Origin: Bog-473 sp963737745
Lineage (GTDB): Bacteria; Actinomycetota; Acidimicrobiia; Acidimicrobiales; RAAP-2
NCBI GenBank assembly: GCA_963737745.1
Contig: CAVTTR010000004.1
Location: 62,001 to 126,000, forward strand
Direction: 5' to 3'
Length of the DNA stretch: 64,000 bases
In this document: piece after piece, positions 30,623 through 40,502 of the stretch
How the letters are laid out: each line of letters starts with the position of its first letter
Position numbering within the stretch: the stretch's first letter is position 1
The notes under the pieces: generated by a model
Databases searched by the model: none
The model's input: only the letters and a program-made list of their open reading frames with translations
Told to the model about the DNA's origin: nothing
Program-made: the position numbers and the translations under genes

Positions 30623-31179
30623 TCAATCGGGCGCTTTCGAGGGCCACGTCGGAATCCCCTCGTCAAGCTGAACCCCAAAACTATTGAGCACTCCTGCATG
30701 CATGCGGTAGGCCCCCGACAAGACCATCATCGCCATGATGTCTTCATGACTGAAGTGTTCTGAGAGGTCACGCCACGTTGTGTCGGTGACGAAGTCATCA
30801 GCGTAGAGATCATCCACCATCTGGAGCACGGCCACGTCGCGGGGGGTCCAGCTACCCTCACTGAGAGGGCGGGTGGTCAAAAAGATCTCGTCGTCCGAGA
30901 TGTCACTGCTCTGGGCAATGGCCGTATGTTGCCCGAAGTGGTAGACGGTGTCCGTATTCCACGCCAGCCGTAGAACAATCAGTTCCCGGGTGCGTGCGTC
31001 GAGCTCGCGTTTTCGCCGTAGAACAGATAGGTCATGACGCCCGCCATCGCGTTGGAGGCAGTCTTGTTCGTTGCGAGAGTGGCGTAGAGGTTGGCTGCTC
31101 CGTGCCCTTCATTACTGAGCCGTTCATAGACGCGTGAAACGGGCGGAACTCGTTGTTCGGTTGGGCGCGCGACGTGCAT
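30623..31179 (-). CDS. Carboxymuconolactone-decarboxylase-like protein, frameshifted
   Basis: A reconstructed helical protein of about 185 residues of the AhpD/CMD family. The N-terminal part starts at an ATG preceded by GGAGGATCC and reads to MAGVMTYLFYGEN. Near 31009 a base is missing, after which LDARTRELIVLRLAWNTD, VYHFGQHTAIAQ and the C-terminal half follow. Members have a Cys-x2-Cys/His or Glu-Cys-His redox relay or a decarboxylase site; here only FGQHTAIAQ-like residues are seen and no CxxC, so it is not a standard peroxidase. It is the last gene of an operon with the DUF35, thiolase-like and amidohydrolase genes. Confidence 0.85.
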
Positions 31180-31320
31180 TGGATCCTCCGTTTGCCTTTT
31201 TGGCATGTCCGTCCTCGCCGAGGGGACGACATGATGTGTCTGTAGAACAGAATACTGCAATAGGTGAACGAATACTCGTGCTTCAGCTAGAGCAGCCCTC
31301 TACTGGCAACCGAGCTCCGA

Positions 31321-31761
31321 TCAGGCGTCGGCGGCGGCTTCCCATTGGATCAGCGTGACGTCCCGCTCCTGGTCGTGTTCGAACACCGGAGTGACGCGGT
31401 CACCAATCTGGAGAGGCTGGTGGGGGTCACCAAGAATGTTGCCGACAAAGCGAACGCCCGGAATGCCGACGTCAATGACGCCCGCCACGTAGGGCACCCG
31501 CTCCGCCACGACCGGGTTCGTTGGATGCCAGACTCGGACGAAGCTGTAGATATTCCCCGACGGCGGAACGTCCTCCCAGGTCAGATTTCGCTTCTGACAG
31601 CGCTGGCAAATGATCTCAGGCGGGAACTGGGCATGTCCGCACTCGACACAGCGTTGAATGACGAGACGGTTTTGACGAGCAGCCTCCCAGTACTCCTTGT
31701 CCACGCCATCCGGGCGTTCACGAGGTGCGGGGAAGGCGTTTAACAAATACGGAGTGGTCAT
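31321..31761 (-). CDS. DUF35 Zn-ribbon/OB-fold acyl-CoA-binding protein
   Basis: A 146-residue DUF35 protein. The N-terminal helices (DGVDKEYWEAARQNRLVIQRC) lead to a four-cysteine zinc ribbon (CVECGH and CQRCQK), then an OB fold (GNIYSFVRVWHPTNP to VTPVF). Such proteins partner thiolase-like lipid-transfer proteins, for example as the ChsH2 domain with Ltp2 in steroid side-chain retro-aldol cleavage. The ATG at 31761 overlaps the TGA of the preceding thiolase-like gene (ATGA), which strongly supports complex formation. Confidence 0.92.
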   Translation of the reverse strand: MTTPYLLNAFPAPRERPDGVDKEYWEAARQNRLVIQRCVECGHAQFPPEIICQRCQKRNLTWEDVPPSGNIYSFVRVWHPTNPVVAERVPYVAGVIDVGIPGVRFVGNILGDPHQPLQIGDRVTPVFEHDQERDVTLIQWEAAADA

Positions 31762-32934
31762 CGACGCACCAGCAGACTGCTCACCGGGTCAGCCACTGGC
31801 CCTCCCCCCACGAGACAAATGTTTGCGTCGGCGACTTGACAGGTCGATGTGCCGCGCATCTGACGGACGGCCTCGACCACCAGCTCGAGACCGTGCATAT
31901 AACACTCGGCCAGGTTGCCCCCACTGGTATTGAGCGGCAACTTGCCGGTGTTCCACAAGAGGTTCTCCAGCTTGAAGAACTCCTCGGCCTCGTCAGGGGC
32001 GCACAATCCATGCTCGACCATGCTCATGAGGGTCCCGCCGGTGAAGTTCTCGTATACCTGGGCCACATCGACGTCGGCCGGACTCACGTCGGCCATGGCG
32101 AACAGTCGCTTGGCCAAGGGGCCGAAGTTCGCGGTGCCGTATGGATCACCGTTGTGGGTGAACAACTCATGACTGCGCGTCGACCCTTGGGCGGCGGCCA
32201 TGACGTATACCGGGCTCTGCTTCAGATCCCGAGCCCGCTCAGCACTCGTGACGATCAAAGCAGCTGATCCATCGTTTTCTTGACAGCAGTCGAAAAGATG
32301 GAACGGCTCCACAATCCACCGAGAGTTGTCATAGTCATCCCTACTCAGTGGACGGCCATACATCACGGCTCGCGGGTTGTGCTGCCGCGTGCTCGTAGGA
32401 AGCCAGAGCAATAGCGGCCAGCACGTCCTGGGAAAGCCCATGCTCGAACATGAACCTCTTCGTCCTCAGCGCAATGTGCTGAGCCGGCGTTGTCAGACCG
32501 TAAGGAACGACGTAGGCCATCGACCCACTGACCGTGGATTCACCAACCCCGACGCCGCCGCCGAATCTATAGTTGCCCTGTACCAGGGATCGAAGGACCA
32601 CGACGTAGTCGGCATATCCGGCAGCCACCGCTGCGGCCGCATTCCCGACGGCGCCGCAAACGCCTCCGCCTCCGCCGCCCCAGAACATGTTCGAATAACG
32701 CAACTCGTCGAAACCAAGGGCGTTTGCCAACTTCACGGGGTTGGTGCTGTCCCCGCTGTACGAAGCGAACCCGTCTAACACCGAGAGCGGCAGACCAGCG
32801 TCTTCGGCGGCACGAGTAACGGATGTCACCGCGAGCTCGAATTCGGTTTCTGGCGACTGGCCGTGCTTGTAGTACGTCGTTTCACCAATACCGACGATGG
32901 CGGTCTTGTCGCGAATTGTGAGGTTGTCGGGCAT
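31758..32934 (-). CDS. Thiolase-like lipid-transfer protein (Ltp/SCP2-thiolase type), frameshifted
   Basis: A reconstructed protein of about 391 residues. The N-terminal half reads KTAIVGIGETTYYKHGQSPE, NMFWGGGGGGVCGAVGNAAA and YVVVLRSLVQGNYRFGG. The C-terminal half reads DVDVAQVYENFTGGTLMSMVE, WNTGKLPLNTSGGNLAE and the terminal glycine-rich ICLVGGGPV. The C-terminal catalytic Cys/His set of true thiolases is not evident, which fits retro-aldolases such as Ltp2 rather than thiolases. An extra G near 32385 moves the frame between halves. Coupled to DUF35 downstream and 26 bases after the amidohydrolase. Confidence 0.88.
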
Positions 32935-32960
32935 GGTACGTGGGTGGTTTGTGCGTCGAT

Positions 32961-34205
32961 TCAGTGGGCGCTGGTGTCCACTTTCATGAGGCGGGCAAGG
33001 TTGCCACCCATGATCTTGGCTTGGTCCTCGAGGGACATGTCCTCGACGGCTTCGACGTAGCTGAGCGGGTCGTTGAGGCCCTCCATGTGAGGAAAGTCGG
33101 ATCCGAAAAGCACGTGGTCGACGCCCATCAACTCGGCCAGTCGCGCTGGATTCTTCTCATGGAAGCAGTGGAGGAAGATATTGCGCTTGAAAACCTCATA
33201 GGGATCTTCATCGAAGATCACCGGGGCCTCGTCGTAGGACCGTTGCATCCGTTCGACCAGAGATGGGACCCACTCCGTCCCCACTTCGGTGGGGACGAAT
33301 CGGAGCTTCGGAAACCGTGTGGCAAGTCCGTGACCGATGATGGAGGCGATGGAGTCCACCATCGGGTTTTTTTCCGAACTGAGTCGCAGGAACGAGGGCG
33401 ATGGCCCACCTTCGAAAGGCCGCATCTCGCGGCCCAATGTTCCATTCCACACGTTCGTGTACTGGTCGTAACCGCAATCAGATCCGTGCATGCAGACGAG
33501 GATGTCTGCCTCCTCCACCAGTTTCCAGAACGGGTCGAACTCGGGCAGGGCGAATGAACGTGGGCCGTTGAGCCCGGGAACGGGGGCGGAGCGGAACTGA
33601 AAGGCACACGCTCCGCGTTCGAGGATGTACTCGAGTTCCTTGATCCCCTCGCTGACGATCGACACGCTGATCATAGGTGTGGCGAAGATCGACTCTTCGT
33701 AGTTAAAGGACCAGTGCTCGTACAACCACTCGTTATAGCCATGGATCACGGCGTGCGTGGCGGGCACGTCGTGATTAAGCCGTTGCTCGACCAGCCCGGC
33801 CAGAGTGGGAAACATCATGGCGCGATCGATCCCAAGCTCGCGCATCATCCGCAGCCGAGGTTCAGGGTCGAAGAAAGCCTCCGGGGAGGCTAGCGAGCGT
33901 CGCTGCTGGGGGTCGTTGATCTGACCTCCGGGGGGCGCTACCCGGGCGAATGTCGGGTTCGGAATCATGTCCGTGATCTTGTTGTCGAACGCAATTTTGG
34001 TCCGGTTGCCGACATTGATGTACTTGATGACGCCTTCGTACTCTCGGGGGAGGAACTTCGTCAGGGCATCCTCCGGCTCGTACAGATGATTGTCGGCGTC
34101 GAACACGGGATAGGGCAATCCCCTCTGCCGAACCACCATCAGCTCGAGGCCTTCGATCTCCTCTGCCGTCATTCCCTCGGTAACGACACCACCGGGCATC
34201 ACCAT
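32961..34205 (-). CDS. Amidohydrolase-2 family metal-dependent hydrolase/decarboxylase
   Basis: A 414-residue TIM-barrel metal hydrolase. The N-terminal metal motif is VFDADNHLYE (DxDxH), with a mid-barrel His in LVCMHGSD and the last Asp in LFGSDFPHMEGL. This matches the ACMSD/resorcylate-decarboxylase branch, which acts on carboxylated ring compounds or hydrolyses C-N/C-O bonds. The protein is close in layout to the one at 54917. First gene of the operon ending at 30623; the next gene is the thiolase-like protein. An internal ATG at residue 12 is an alternative start. Confidence 0.9.
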   Translation of the reverse strand: MVMPGGVVTEGMTAEEIEGLELMVVRQRGLPYPVFDADNHLYEPEDALTKFLPREYEGVIKYINVGNRTKIAFDNKITDMIPNPTFARVAPPGGQINDPQQRRSLASPEAFFDPEPRLRMMRELGIDRAMMFPTLAGLVEQRLNHDVPATHAVIHGYNEWLYEHWSFNYEESIFATPMISVSIVSEGIKELEYILERGACAFQFRSAPVPGLNGPRSFALPEFDPFWKLVEEADILVCMHGSDCGYDQYTNVWNGTLGREMRPFEGGPSPSFLRLSSEKNPMVDSIASIIGHGLATRFPKLRFVPTEVGTEWVPSLVERMQRSYDEAPVIFDEDPYEVFKRNIFLHCFHEKNPARLAELMGVDHVLFGSDFPHMEGLNDPLSYVEAVEDMSLEDQAKIMGGNLARLMKVDTSAH

Positions 34206-34431
34206 CGAAAATCACCTCTCAGCTCGTCGTTACCGCCACAGGTCCGGCGCGGCGCTCGCAATGTAGACCACGCACCCGACGCGAGTCAAGCGTCGCTACC
34301 GTCTTGAAGAGAGGAAGATTCTTGTTTCACCACTCTCTTCCTGGAGCCGAAAGTCCCGATAGACAACTCGTCTTTTCCTACGTAGTCTCTTGAGGGCCTG
34401 ATTGCACAGTCTGCGAGAGTGAGGTTGCACC

Positions 34432-35724
34432 ATGGGCGAGACCGAGTCAGCCTGGAGCAAGTACCCCGACCACATTCGGGTCCTGCGGGTCCCCTTTCGG
34501 GCTCGAGCATGGCATGGTGACCTGCTGTTGGCGGAGAGCGACAAGTGCCTCTTTCTCGACGAAGCCGACCATGCCGATCGGCTGTACTTTCCAGAAGAAG
34601 ACGTCCGATTCGAGCTCTTCGAGAAAACCGAGCTCCACACCGTTTGCCCTTTCAAGGGTGAAGCTGACTATTGGACCATGACGGCGAGCGACCCGCCGGT
34701 CGAAAATGTCCTGTGGGGATATCCCAGTCCAATCCCCGAGATGGCCGGCATCAAGGGCTACGTGTGCTTTTACCACGAGCGCCTACGAGTTGAGATTGAA
34801 GAGCGCTGGCCTGGCGAGGAAGGGGTCCTCACCACCTACCGATTCCCAGCGTGGGGCGATGCGCGCGACCTGCTTGCGCTCATGGACGCGTTCCCGATGG
34901 GAGAGGGAAAATTCGTCGCTCCCCATTACCGGGGGGACCGTCAACGGGCCAGCCGAGACGTCGTCGAAGGGGGGCAGATAACTGGTGCGGCGATCGTCGC
35001 CGCCAGTCGTGCGATTCCCGAGCAACGAGTGGTGGCTGCCCATATGTTCTTCCCCCGGGCGGCGTCATTCGGCCAACCGCTCGACATCGATCTCGAGGTA
35101 TTGCGCCAGGGGAGAACCTTCTCCACCGTTGAGGCACGCTTCACGCAGGGGGGTTCACTGCGGAGCGCCGGCTTACTCCTGCTCGACGCCGGCTCTCCGG
35201 ATCTTTTTCATTTGCATGCCGAAATGCCCGACGTCCCCGGTCCCGACGAATCTACGCCGCTGGACATGTTCGTCACGGGTCGCGACTTCCGGGTGGTCAA
35301 CGACGGGTGGAACATGGATCCCGAACAAGTGGGTGAACCAGAGATCTCAGTTTGGGCGCGCTTTCGCGACGACCCAGGCGAACTTTGTCTGCACCAGGCC
35401 CTCATGGCGCAATCGACGACACATTGGTTAGGCGGCGCCGCGATGCGACCGATCCCCGGTGTCGGCCTGTCGCAGGCCCACGTCACGCTGTCGGGAGGGC
35501 CGATGAACGTTGCCCTGACCTTCCATGACGAGTTCGACGTCACCGAGTGGCTCCTGTATTCCAACGTCGCCACTTACGGCGGAAGGGGCCTGACGCATGG
35601 TGAGACTCGGATCTTCACCCAGGACGGCCGACTCGTGGGCAGTTTCACCGTGCTCGGGATGCTGCGTTCGTTTCCCAAAAATGCGGCAGACATAGGAGGG
35701 CGCGACTTCAGCACGGCCATGTAA
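34432..35724 (+). CDS. DUF427 - acyl-CoA thioesterase (TesB-like) fusion
   Basis: A 430-residue two-part protein. Residues 1 to about 130 form a DUF427 unit (ARAWHGDLLLAESDKCLFLD, LYFPEEDVRFELFEKTE, DYWTMTASDPPVENVLWGYP). Residues about 150-430 look like a double hot-dog thioesterase: DVVEGGQITGAAIVAASRAI, AHMFFPRAASFGQPLDIDLE, AHVTLSGG, and the ending GRLVGSFTVLGMLRSF with its typical late Gln/Asp-type catalytic region (FTQDGRLVGS). The expected role is hydrolysis of an acyl-CoA. The gene is divergent from the amidohydrolase and convergent with the CoA-transferase. Why DUF427 is fused here is unknown. Confidence 0.88.
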   Translation: MGETESAWSKYPDHIRVLRVPFRARAWHGDLLLAESDKCLFLDEADHADRLYFPEEDVRFELFEKTELHTVCPFKGEADYWTMTASDPPVENVLWGYPSPIPEMAGIKGYVCFYHERLRVEIEERWPGEEGVLTTYRFPAWGDARDLLALMDAFPMGEGKFVAPHYRGDRQRASRDVVEGGQITGAAIVAASRAIPEQRVVAAHMFFPRAASFGQPLDIDLEVLRQGRTFSTVEARFTQGGSLRSAGLLLLDAGSPDLFHLHAEMPDVPGPDESTPLDMFVTGRDFRVVNDGWNMDPEQVGEPEISVWARFRDDPGELCLHQALMAQSTTHWLGGAAMRPIPGVGLSQAHVTLSGGPMNVALTFHDEFDVTEWLLYSNVATYGGRGLTHGETRIFTQDGRLVGSFTVLGMLRSFPKNAADIGGRDFSTAM

Positions 35725-35741
35725 GGGGGGCCAATAGTGCG

Positions 35742-35761
35742 CCCAGCGGGGCCACGCTGGG
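35742..35761. terminator. Candidate bidirectional terminator hairpin
   Basis: CCCAGCG (35742-35748) is inverted by CGCTGGG (35755-35761) around a 6-base loop, in the 38-base gap between two converging genes. No T run follows on either side, so an intrinsic terminator is only possible. Confidence 0.35.
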
Positions 35762-35762
35762 A

Positions 35763-38280
35763 TCAGTAGGGCTTGCCCGTCTTGTCGAGGTAGTCCTCGG
35801 AAAGAATCTGTATCTCGCGGTAGTGCTCGTACTCCTCGTCGCTGACACCGAGGAGCTTCTTATAGACGTATTCGTTGTCCTCACCAAGGCCGGGCGAACC
35901 ACGTCGCCACGCTTGGTCCAAACCGGCATAGGCATAGCCCGCGTGGAGGTGGGTCCCGACGTCGGTCGTGGTCAGGGGTCGCCGCCACTGGCGCGCCACG
36001 ATGTTCGGATCCTCGCTGAACATCGCTTCGTCGAGGAATGGCCCTGCCGGCACGCCCACAGCCTGTAGGCGGTGGAAGGCGTCGTAGACCTCTTGGTCAG
36101 CTGCCCACGCAGCGATGATCTTGTCGATCTCGTCGTGGTTAGCCTGGCGCAATTCGGTTGTGGCGAAGCGCGGGTCGCTTGCCAGATCCGGACGGCCCAT
36201 CACCTTCGCCAGGCCGGTCCACTCCGCCTCATCCCCAACCGAGATGGCGAGCCAGCGCTCACCACATTTGTACACGCCTTGTGGTGCACGCCATGCGTGT
36301 CGATTGCCCAATTGCTTGGGCTCCTTGCCGTTCTGAAGATCCAGGTAGAACTCACCCATGTGTTGGATGACGTTTTCGAGCTGGCAAATCTCGACCGAGT
36401 TGGCCGCGACCCGTAGCGTCGCGATAGTGCAGAGCGCTCAAGATGGCGAACGCAGCGGCGGGGCCGGTGACGCAGTCCATGTGCATGATGCCGGGCGCTT
36501 CGACCGGCGTCGTGTCTCGATGTCCCGAAATGGAGACGAGTCCGGACAATGCATCGAAGTTCTGGCCAAACCCCGTCCACTTCGACCACTCTCCATTGAG
36601 TCCCGCCGGCGGTATCCGGGCCACGATCAGTCGCGGGTTGCGGGTTTCGAGCTCGTCGGGGTAGATCCCGATCGAGCCAAGACTGGTGGACTTGAAGCTC
36701 TCGACGAAGACGTCGCTGATTTCAATGAGCCGCATGAACAGGTCTCGGCCCTCGGGACGGCGAATGTCGATCGCACACGACAGCTTGTTGCGAGAGACGC
36801 TGTTGTTCATCGAGTGCCGGTTGTAGGGCCGATCCGGTCGGCCCTCCGCTATCGGTCCATAGCCCGAAGCGAGCTGTCCGAGTAACTCGGGAGGAAGCGA
36901 CGGCCTCGGTTGAAAGCCCTTGGTTGAGGGCGGGTACACCCAAGGATTCTCGACGCGAATCACTTCCGCTCCGAGGTCGGCCAGCAACATGGTGACGAAT
37001 GGCCCCGCATAGACCGCCGTCATGTCAAGCACACGGACCCCCTCGAGCGGCAGGACTGAGGTCGTCCCTCGCGCTGGTCGAGAGCTATGGCGGGATGCCG
37101 ACGAGCGATCACGCCCGAGGACTTCGGTGTCGTGCTGTCCGAGAGCGGGGGCAGAGCGATGCAGTGCCCATCCCCCTTCGGCATGACGATAGGGAGGACC
37201 TGGAACGTCCAGGGAACCGGCACTCGGATCGTTGGAATGAACCCAGAAGCCCCGTTGGTGCAGATGATCGGCCTCGAGCACCTCACGCAGCGACAAGACT
37301 CCTGTCAACGGGAACCCATAGACCTGTGCCTCCCGGGTCGCCTCAGCGCGGGTGCGGGCGAGAAGCCATGGGTAAAAGGTGCTGTCGACCACCTCGCGCG
37401 TCTCGGGCCGGGTGAGGGCCTCGGGGTCCTCGAACGTTCGACGAAGATCATCATCGTCGACCAGATCGATCAGCTTGGAGAGCTGTTGGATCATCGTCAC
37501 CACCGCCACGTAGCCATCAGCGCAGGGATACACACCCATGGGAACGAGGGTCTGCCCGTCGGTGACGGAGTGCGACCTGGGCATGTGGTTGGCGTACTCA
37601 TAGCTCAACAGCCCGGTCGCCCGAAGCGGCATGGTGGCCAACGCCTCCACCGCTGAACTATCGATGCGCGCCCCGATGCCCGTGGTCTGAGCGCGAGTAA
37701 TGCTGCCCAGAGATCCGAGGGCGGCCATGTTGCCGGCCATGTACATCGCGGTGTTCGCAGGCAGCTTCAAGAGGTCCTGGTCGGTGCGGCCCTGAAAGAG
37801 AAGGACGCCGGCGACGGCCTGGTCGACGAGGTCCTCGGACTTGTATCCGCTGTAAGGGCCCTCGGCTCCGAACCCGGTCACCGTGGTCACGGTGAGTGCA
37901 GGAAATTGCTCGTGGACCGCATCCCACGTCAAGCCCCATTTGCTCAGGGCCCCCTCACCTTCCGACTCGATTACGAGATCGGCTCCTTCGAGGAGGGCCC
38001 AGAGCTGTGACTGGCCATCCGAGCTGCTCGCGTCGATGACGACAGAACGCTTGTTGGTGTTCAAGTGCCGAAACAGGCTGCTGTCTTGGTCTGGCGGCGG
38101 CCCATTACTTGGGTGACCATCGGCCCTCATGGGGTCCCCGTTAGGAGGCTCTACCTTGATGACATCCGCCCCGATGTCGGCGAACAGCTTGCCGCAGTAG
38201 CTGGCGGCGATACTACCTAGGGCAATCTCGACGACCGCCACATCGTCCAGTAGCTGGCGCACTAGAGGATCCTCTCGCAT
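35763..38280 (-). CDS. Double CaiB/BaiF (family III) CoA-transferase, frameshifted
   Basis: A reconstructed protein of about 838 residues containing two class III CoA-transferase domains in tandem. The first begins VAVVEIALGSIAASYCGKLFADIGAD and continues IKVEPPNGDPM. The second begins LPLEGVRVLDMTAVYAGPF and continues LLADLGAEVIRVENPW. Each has the long helical swap region, and the C-terminus reads WRRPLTTTDVG and LLGVSDEEYEHYRE. An extra G near 36395 breaks the second domain; the corrected frame reads QLVEICQLENVIQHMGE. Enzymes of this family move CoA between carboxylic acids through a covalent Asp-anhydride, usually as dimers of interlocked chains, so a fused pair may be a self-contained heterodimer. 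Confidence 0.87.
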
Positions 38281-38502
38281 AGACGAACAACAGTCAGGTA
38301 TATCGATGCGGTCATGCGGCCATCTCCGTTGCATCTGGGGCGGCGATAACCGTTTGACTCCGATCGGACACGTCGAGCGCGCCGGGAAGCGAACGGGGAG
38401 CACCCCCCTCGAGATCGATTCGATCTTCGAATTGCACTATACCCACGTGGCCAGGCTGCCCCCATGGTGCGTGCGGCCTCCCGCCACTCGGCCTGAAGCG
38501 CC

Positions 38503-39282
38503 TCATCGGCCCTTCCAAACCGGCGCCCGCTTTTCTGCGAAAGCGCGGGGACCCTCTTGCGCGTCTTCCGTCTCCAAAATGGCGTCGAAATACTTCTCGC
38601 GTAAGAGAACCGCGTATTCCACCGGCATATTCGACCCCACCTTGATGATGTGTTTCGAGTCTCTCACCGCAATCGGAGCATTGCGGGCGATGTTGTCCGC
38701 CATCCGGTCTGCTTCTACGAAGAGCTCTTCACGGTCCTCACACAATTTCTGGATCAACCCGATCTGATACGCCCGCTCGGCGGTGATCGGTTCACACGTC
38801 AGCGCGATGAGAAGGGCTTCCCCAAGCGGAATGATGCGGGGCAGGTGCGTCGTTCCGGGACCAGCGATGATGTTGCTCCGCGCTTCGGGAATGGCAAATT
38901 TCGATTGACGCGTGGCAATGCGGATATCACACTGAATCGCCATTTCGCAGCCGAGGGCATATGCATAGCCATCGACCGCTGCGATAATCGGCTTCGGACA
39001 GTCCGAGATGTTGCCCATCGCCGGAAGAGGTTGGTTGTTGCTCTGGCGACGTTCGTCCGCCGTCATGCTCGCCTGCTCTTTGAGGTCTCCGCCCGAGCAA
39101 AAGGCCCGACCACCTTCGCCGGTGAGAATGGCCACGTAGGTCGAGCTATCCCTCGAGAAGCTGTCAATGGCTTCTGCCATCAACCGCCTCGCCTCAACGT
39201 TGAGTGCGTTCATTGCCTCTGGACGATTGATCGTGATGTAGCACTTTCGATCCCGCGTCTCATATCGAACAGCTTCCGACAT
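38503..39282 (-). CDS. Enoyl-CoA hydratase/isomerase family protein
   Basis: A 259-residue crotonase. The oxyanion-hole motifs are AFCSGGDLKEQ and VDGYAYALGCEMAIQCDIRIA. The glutamate after GC (GCEMA) corresponds to the first catalytic Glu, and the second position lies in PEARSNIIAGPGTTHL, where a serine-rich variant replaces the common Glu-x-x-G. Length is typical. It lies 44 bases downstream of the double-VOC gene and 222 bases upstream of the CoA-transferase on the same strand, forming a probable catabolic operon that hydrates an enoyl-CoA. Confidence 0.92.
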   Translation of the reverse strand: MSEAVRYETRDRKCYITINRPEAMNALNVEARRLMAEAIDSFSRDSSTYVAILTGEGGRAFCSGGDLKEQASMTADERRQSNNQPLPAMGNISDCPKPIIAAVDGYAYALGCEMAIQCDIRIATRQSKFAIPEARSNIIAGPGTTHLPRIIPLGEALLIALTCEPITAERAYQIGLIQKLCEDREELFVEADRMADNIARNAPIAVRDSKHIIKVGSNMPVEYAVLLREKYFDAILETEDAQEGPRAFAEKRAPVWKGR

Positions 39283-39326
39283 CCCCTACCTCCTAGGTTG
39301 GGAGTGACCGCTCCAAGTGGAACTCT

Positions 39327-40241
39327 TCAATCGCGCGGATCGTTCGGAACTGACCACGTAGTGAGGCGAAAGAAAGCTCCCTTGGTGGTGTCTGGGTCAT
39401 ACATGACTGTCTGCTCGTCGCGCGCAACGGACTTCACACCCTTGGTCGCAAGGAACTCGTCCGCCTGTTCGAGATCGGTCACCTTGAACGTCACGGCATG
39501 ATGCATTTCACCGTTCCGTTCCAAATCGTCGCTGGCGTATGTCCCATTACTGGTGGGCATCGCCAGTTCGATCACGGTTTCACCGATCGCCACATACGCG
39601 TTCGAGGTTCCCGTCAGCGTCGATTCGGCCTCATATAAAAGTTCACCGCCAAACACATCGACGTAGATGTGCATGGCTCGGTCGAGGTCGCTCGTGATGG
39701 CGGTGGCGTACGCCAAGCGCTCGAGCGTCGTCGGGTGGTTGTCACGCCACCAGTGCGGGTCATAGCCCGGCTTGAAGCGGGGGTCATTGGACATGAGAGA
39801 CGGCGCCGTGAATTGCATCTTTCCGACCGTCTCCCTGGGGTGAGTGAACACAGCAGGACAATCTTGCGATGGCTTCTCAGTCGCAACGATGCCCCCATTG
39901 AGATAGACCCGAATCGAGTTGTCCATACACGCTTGCCATACTTCGGGCACATCGTCGCTGTAGACGGCAATCGATTCCCATCGTGAGCCGAAGCGGTTGT
40001 AGAACTTCCCCAGTGGCATGGTGGCCCAGCCATCGACGCGGAAGGCCGGCGCGAGAGGCTCAATGCACGTGTCCGCCAGGCTGACGAGAGAGGCGTCCCG
40101 AACTTCCGCTTCCATGTAGCCGTGGTCCATCCACCCCCGCTTGACCGCAAACACGTCGTCATACCAGGCGTCGAGACCCGTGAGGTCGCCCGTCATGTGA
40201 ATGAAGTGAAACTGTTTGGTGTGGCGCACTGTCCCTCCCAA
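39327..40241 (-). CDS. Two-domain VOC family protein
   Basis: A 304-residue protein with two vicinal-oxygen-chelate modules. The first starts FHFIHMTGDLTGLDAWYDDV and the second starts RLAYATAITSDLDRAMHIYV and ends MYDPDTTKGAFFRLT. Extradiol-dioxygenase-like proteins of this layout bind one divalent metal in the C-terminal unit, and GEMHHAVTFKV offers a histidine there. Full ligand sets cannot be confirmed, so ring cleavage is possible but not shown. First gene of a minus-strand operon with the hydratase. Confidence 0.8.
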   Translation of the reverse strand: MGGTVRHTKQFHFIHMTGDLTGLDAWYDDVFAVKRGWMDHGYMEAEVRDASLVSLADTCIEPLAPAFRVDGWATMPLGKFYNRFGSRWESIAVYSDDVPEVWQACMDNSIRVYLNGGIVATEKPSQDCPAVFTHPRETVGKMQFTAPSLMSNDPRFKPGYDPHWWRDNHPTTLERLAYATAITSDLDRAMHIYVDVFGGELLYEAESTLTGTSNAYVAIGETVIELAMPTSNGTYASDDLERNGEMHHAVTFKVTDLEQADEFLATKGVKSVARDEQTVMYDPDTTKGAFFRLTTWSVPNDPRD

Positions 40242-40502
40242 AGGATGCTCACGTCCAATGAGCGACTGCGAACTACAGCGATTTGATAGATAGACGCGCG
40301 TTCCCGTTGTCCCTACGGTAGAGGAAATGAACTGCCAACCGGCCGGGTCAGCTCATTCGTGTGGAACGGAGGTAGATGTTGCTCGAACTGCTCAGGCCGC
40401 TGGCGGCACACTTGGGAAGCAACATCGTGTCCGACCACCCGTCGGCGCCTAGGCGACAGATTTTACGAGCTCGGCCGGCGGCTCACCTACGTTCGGAACC
40501 GT

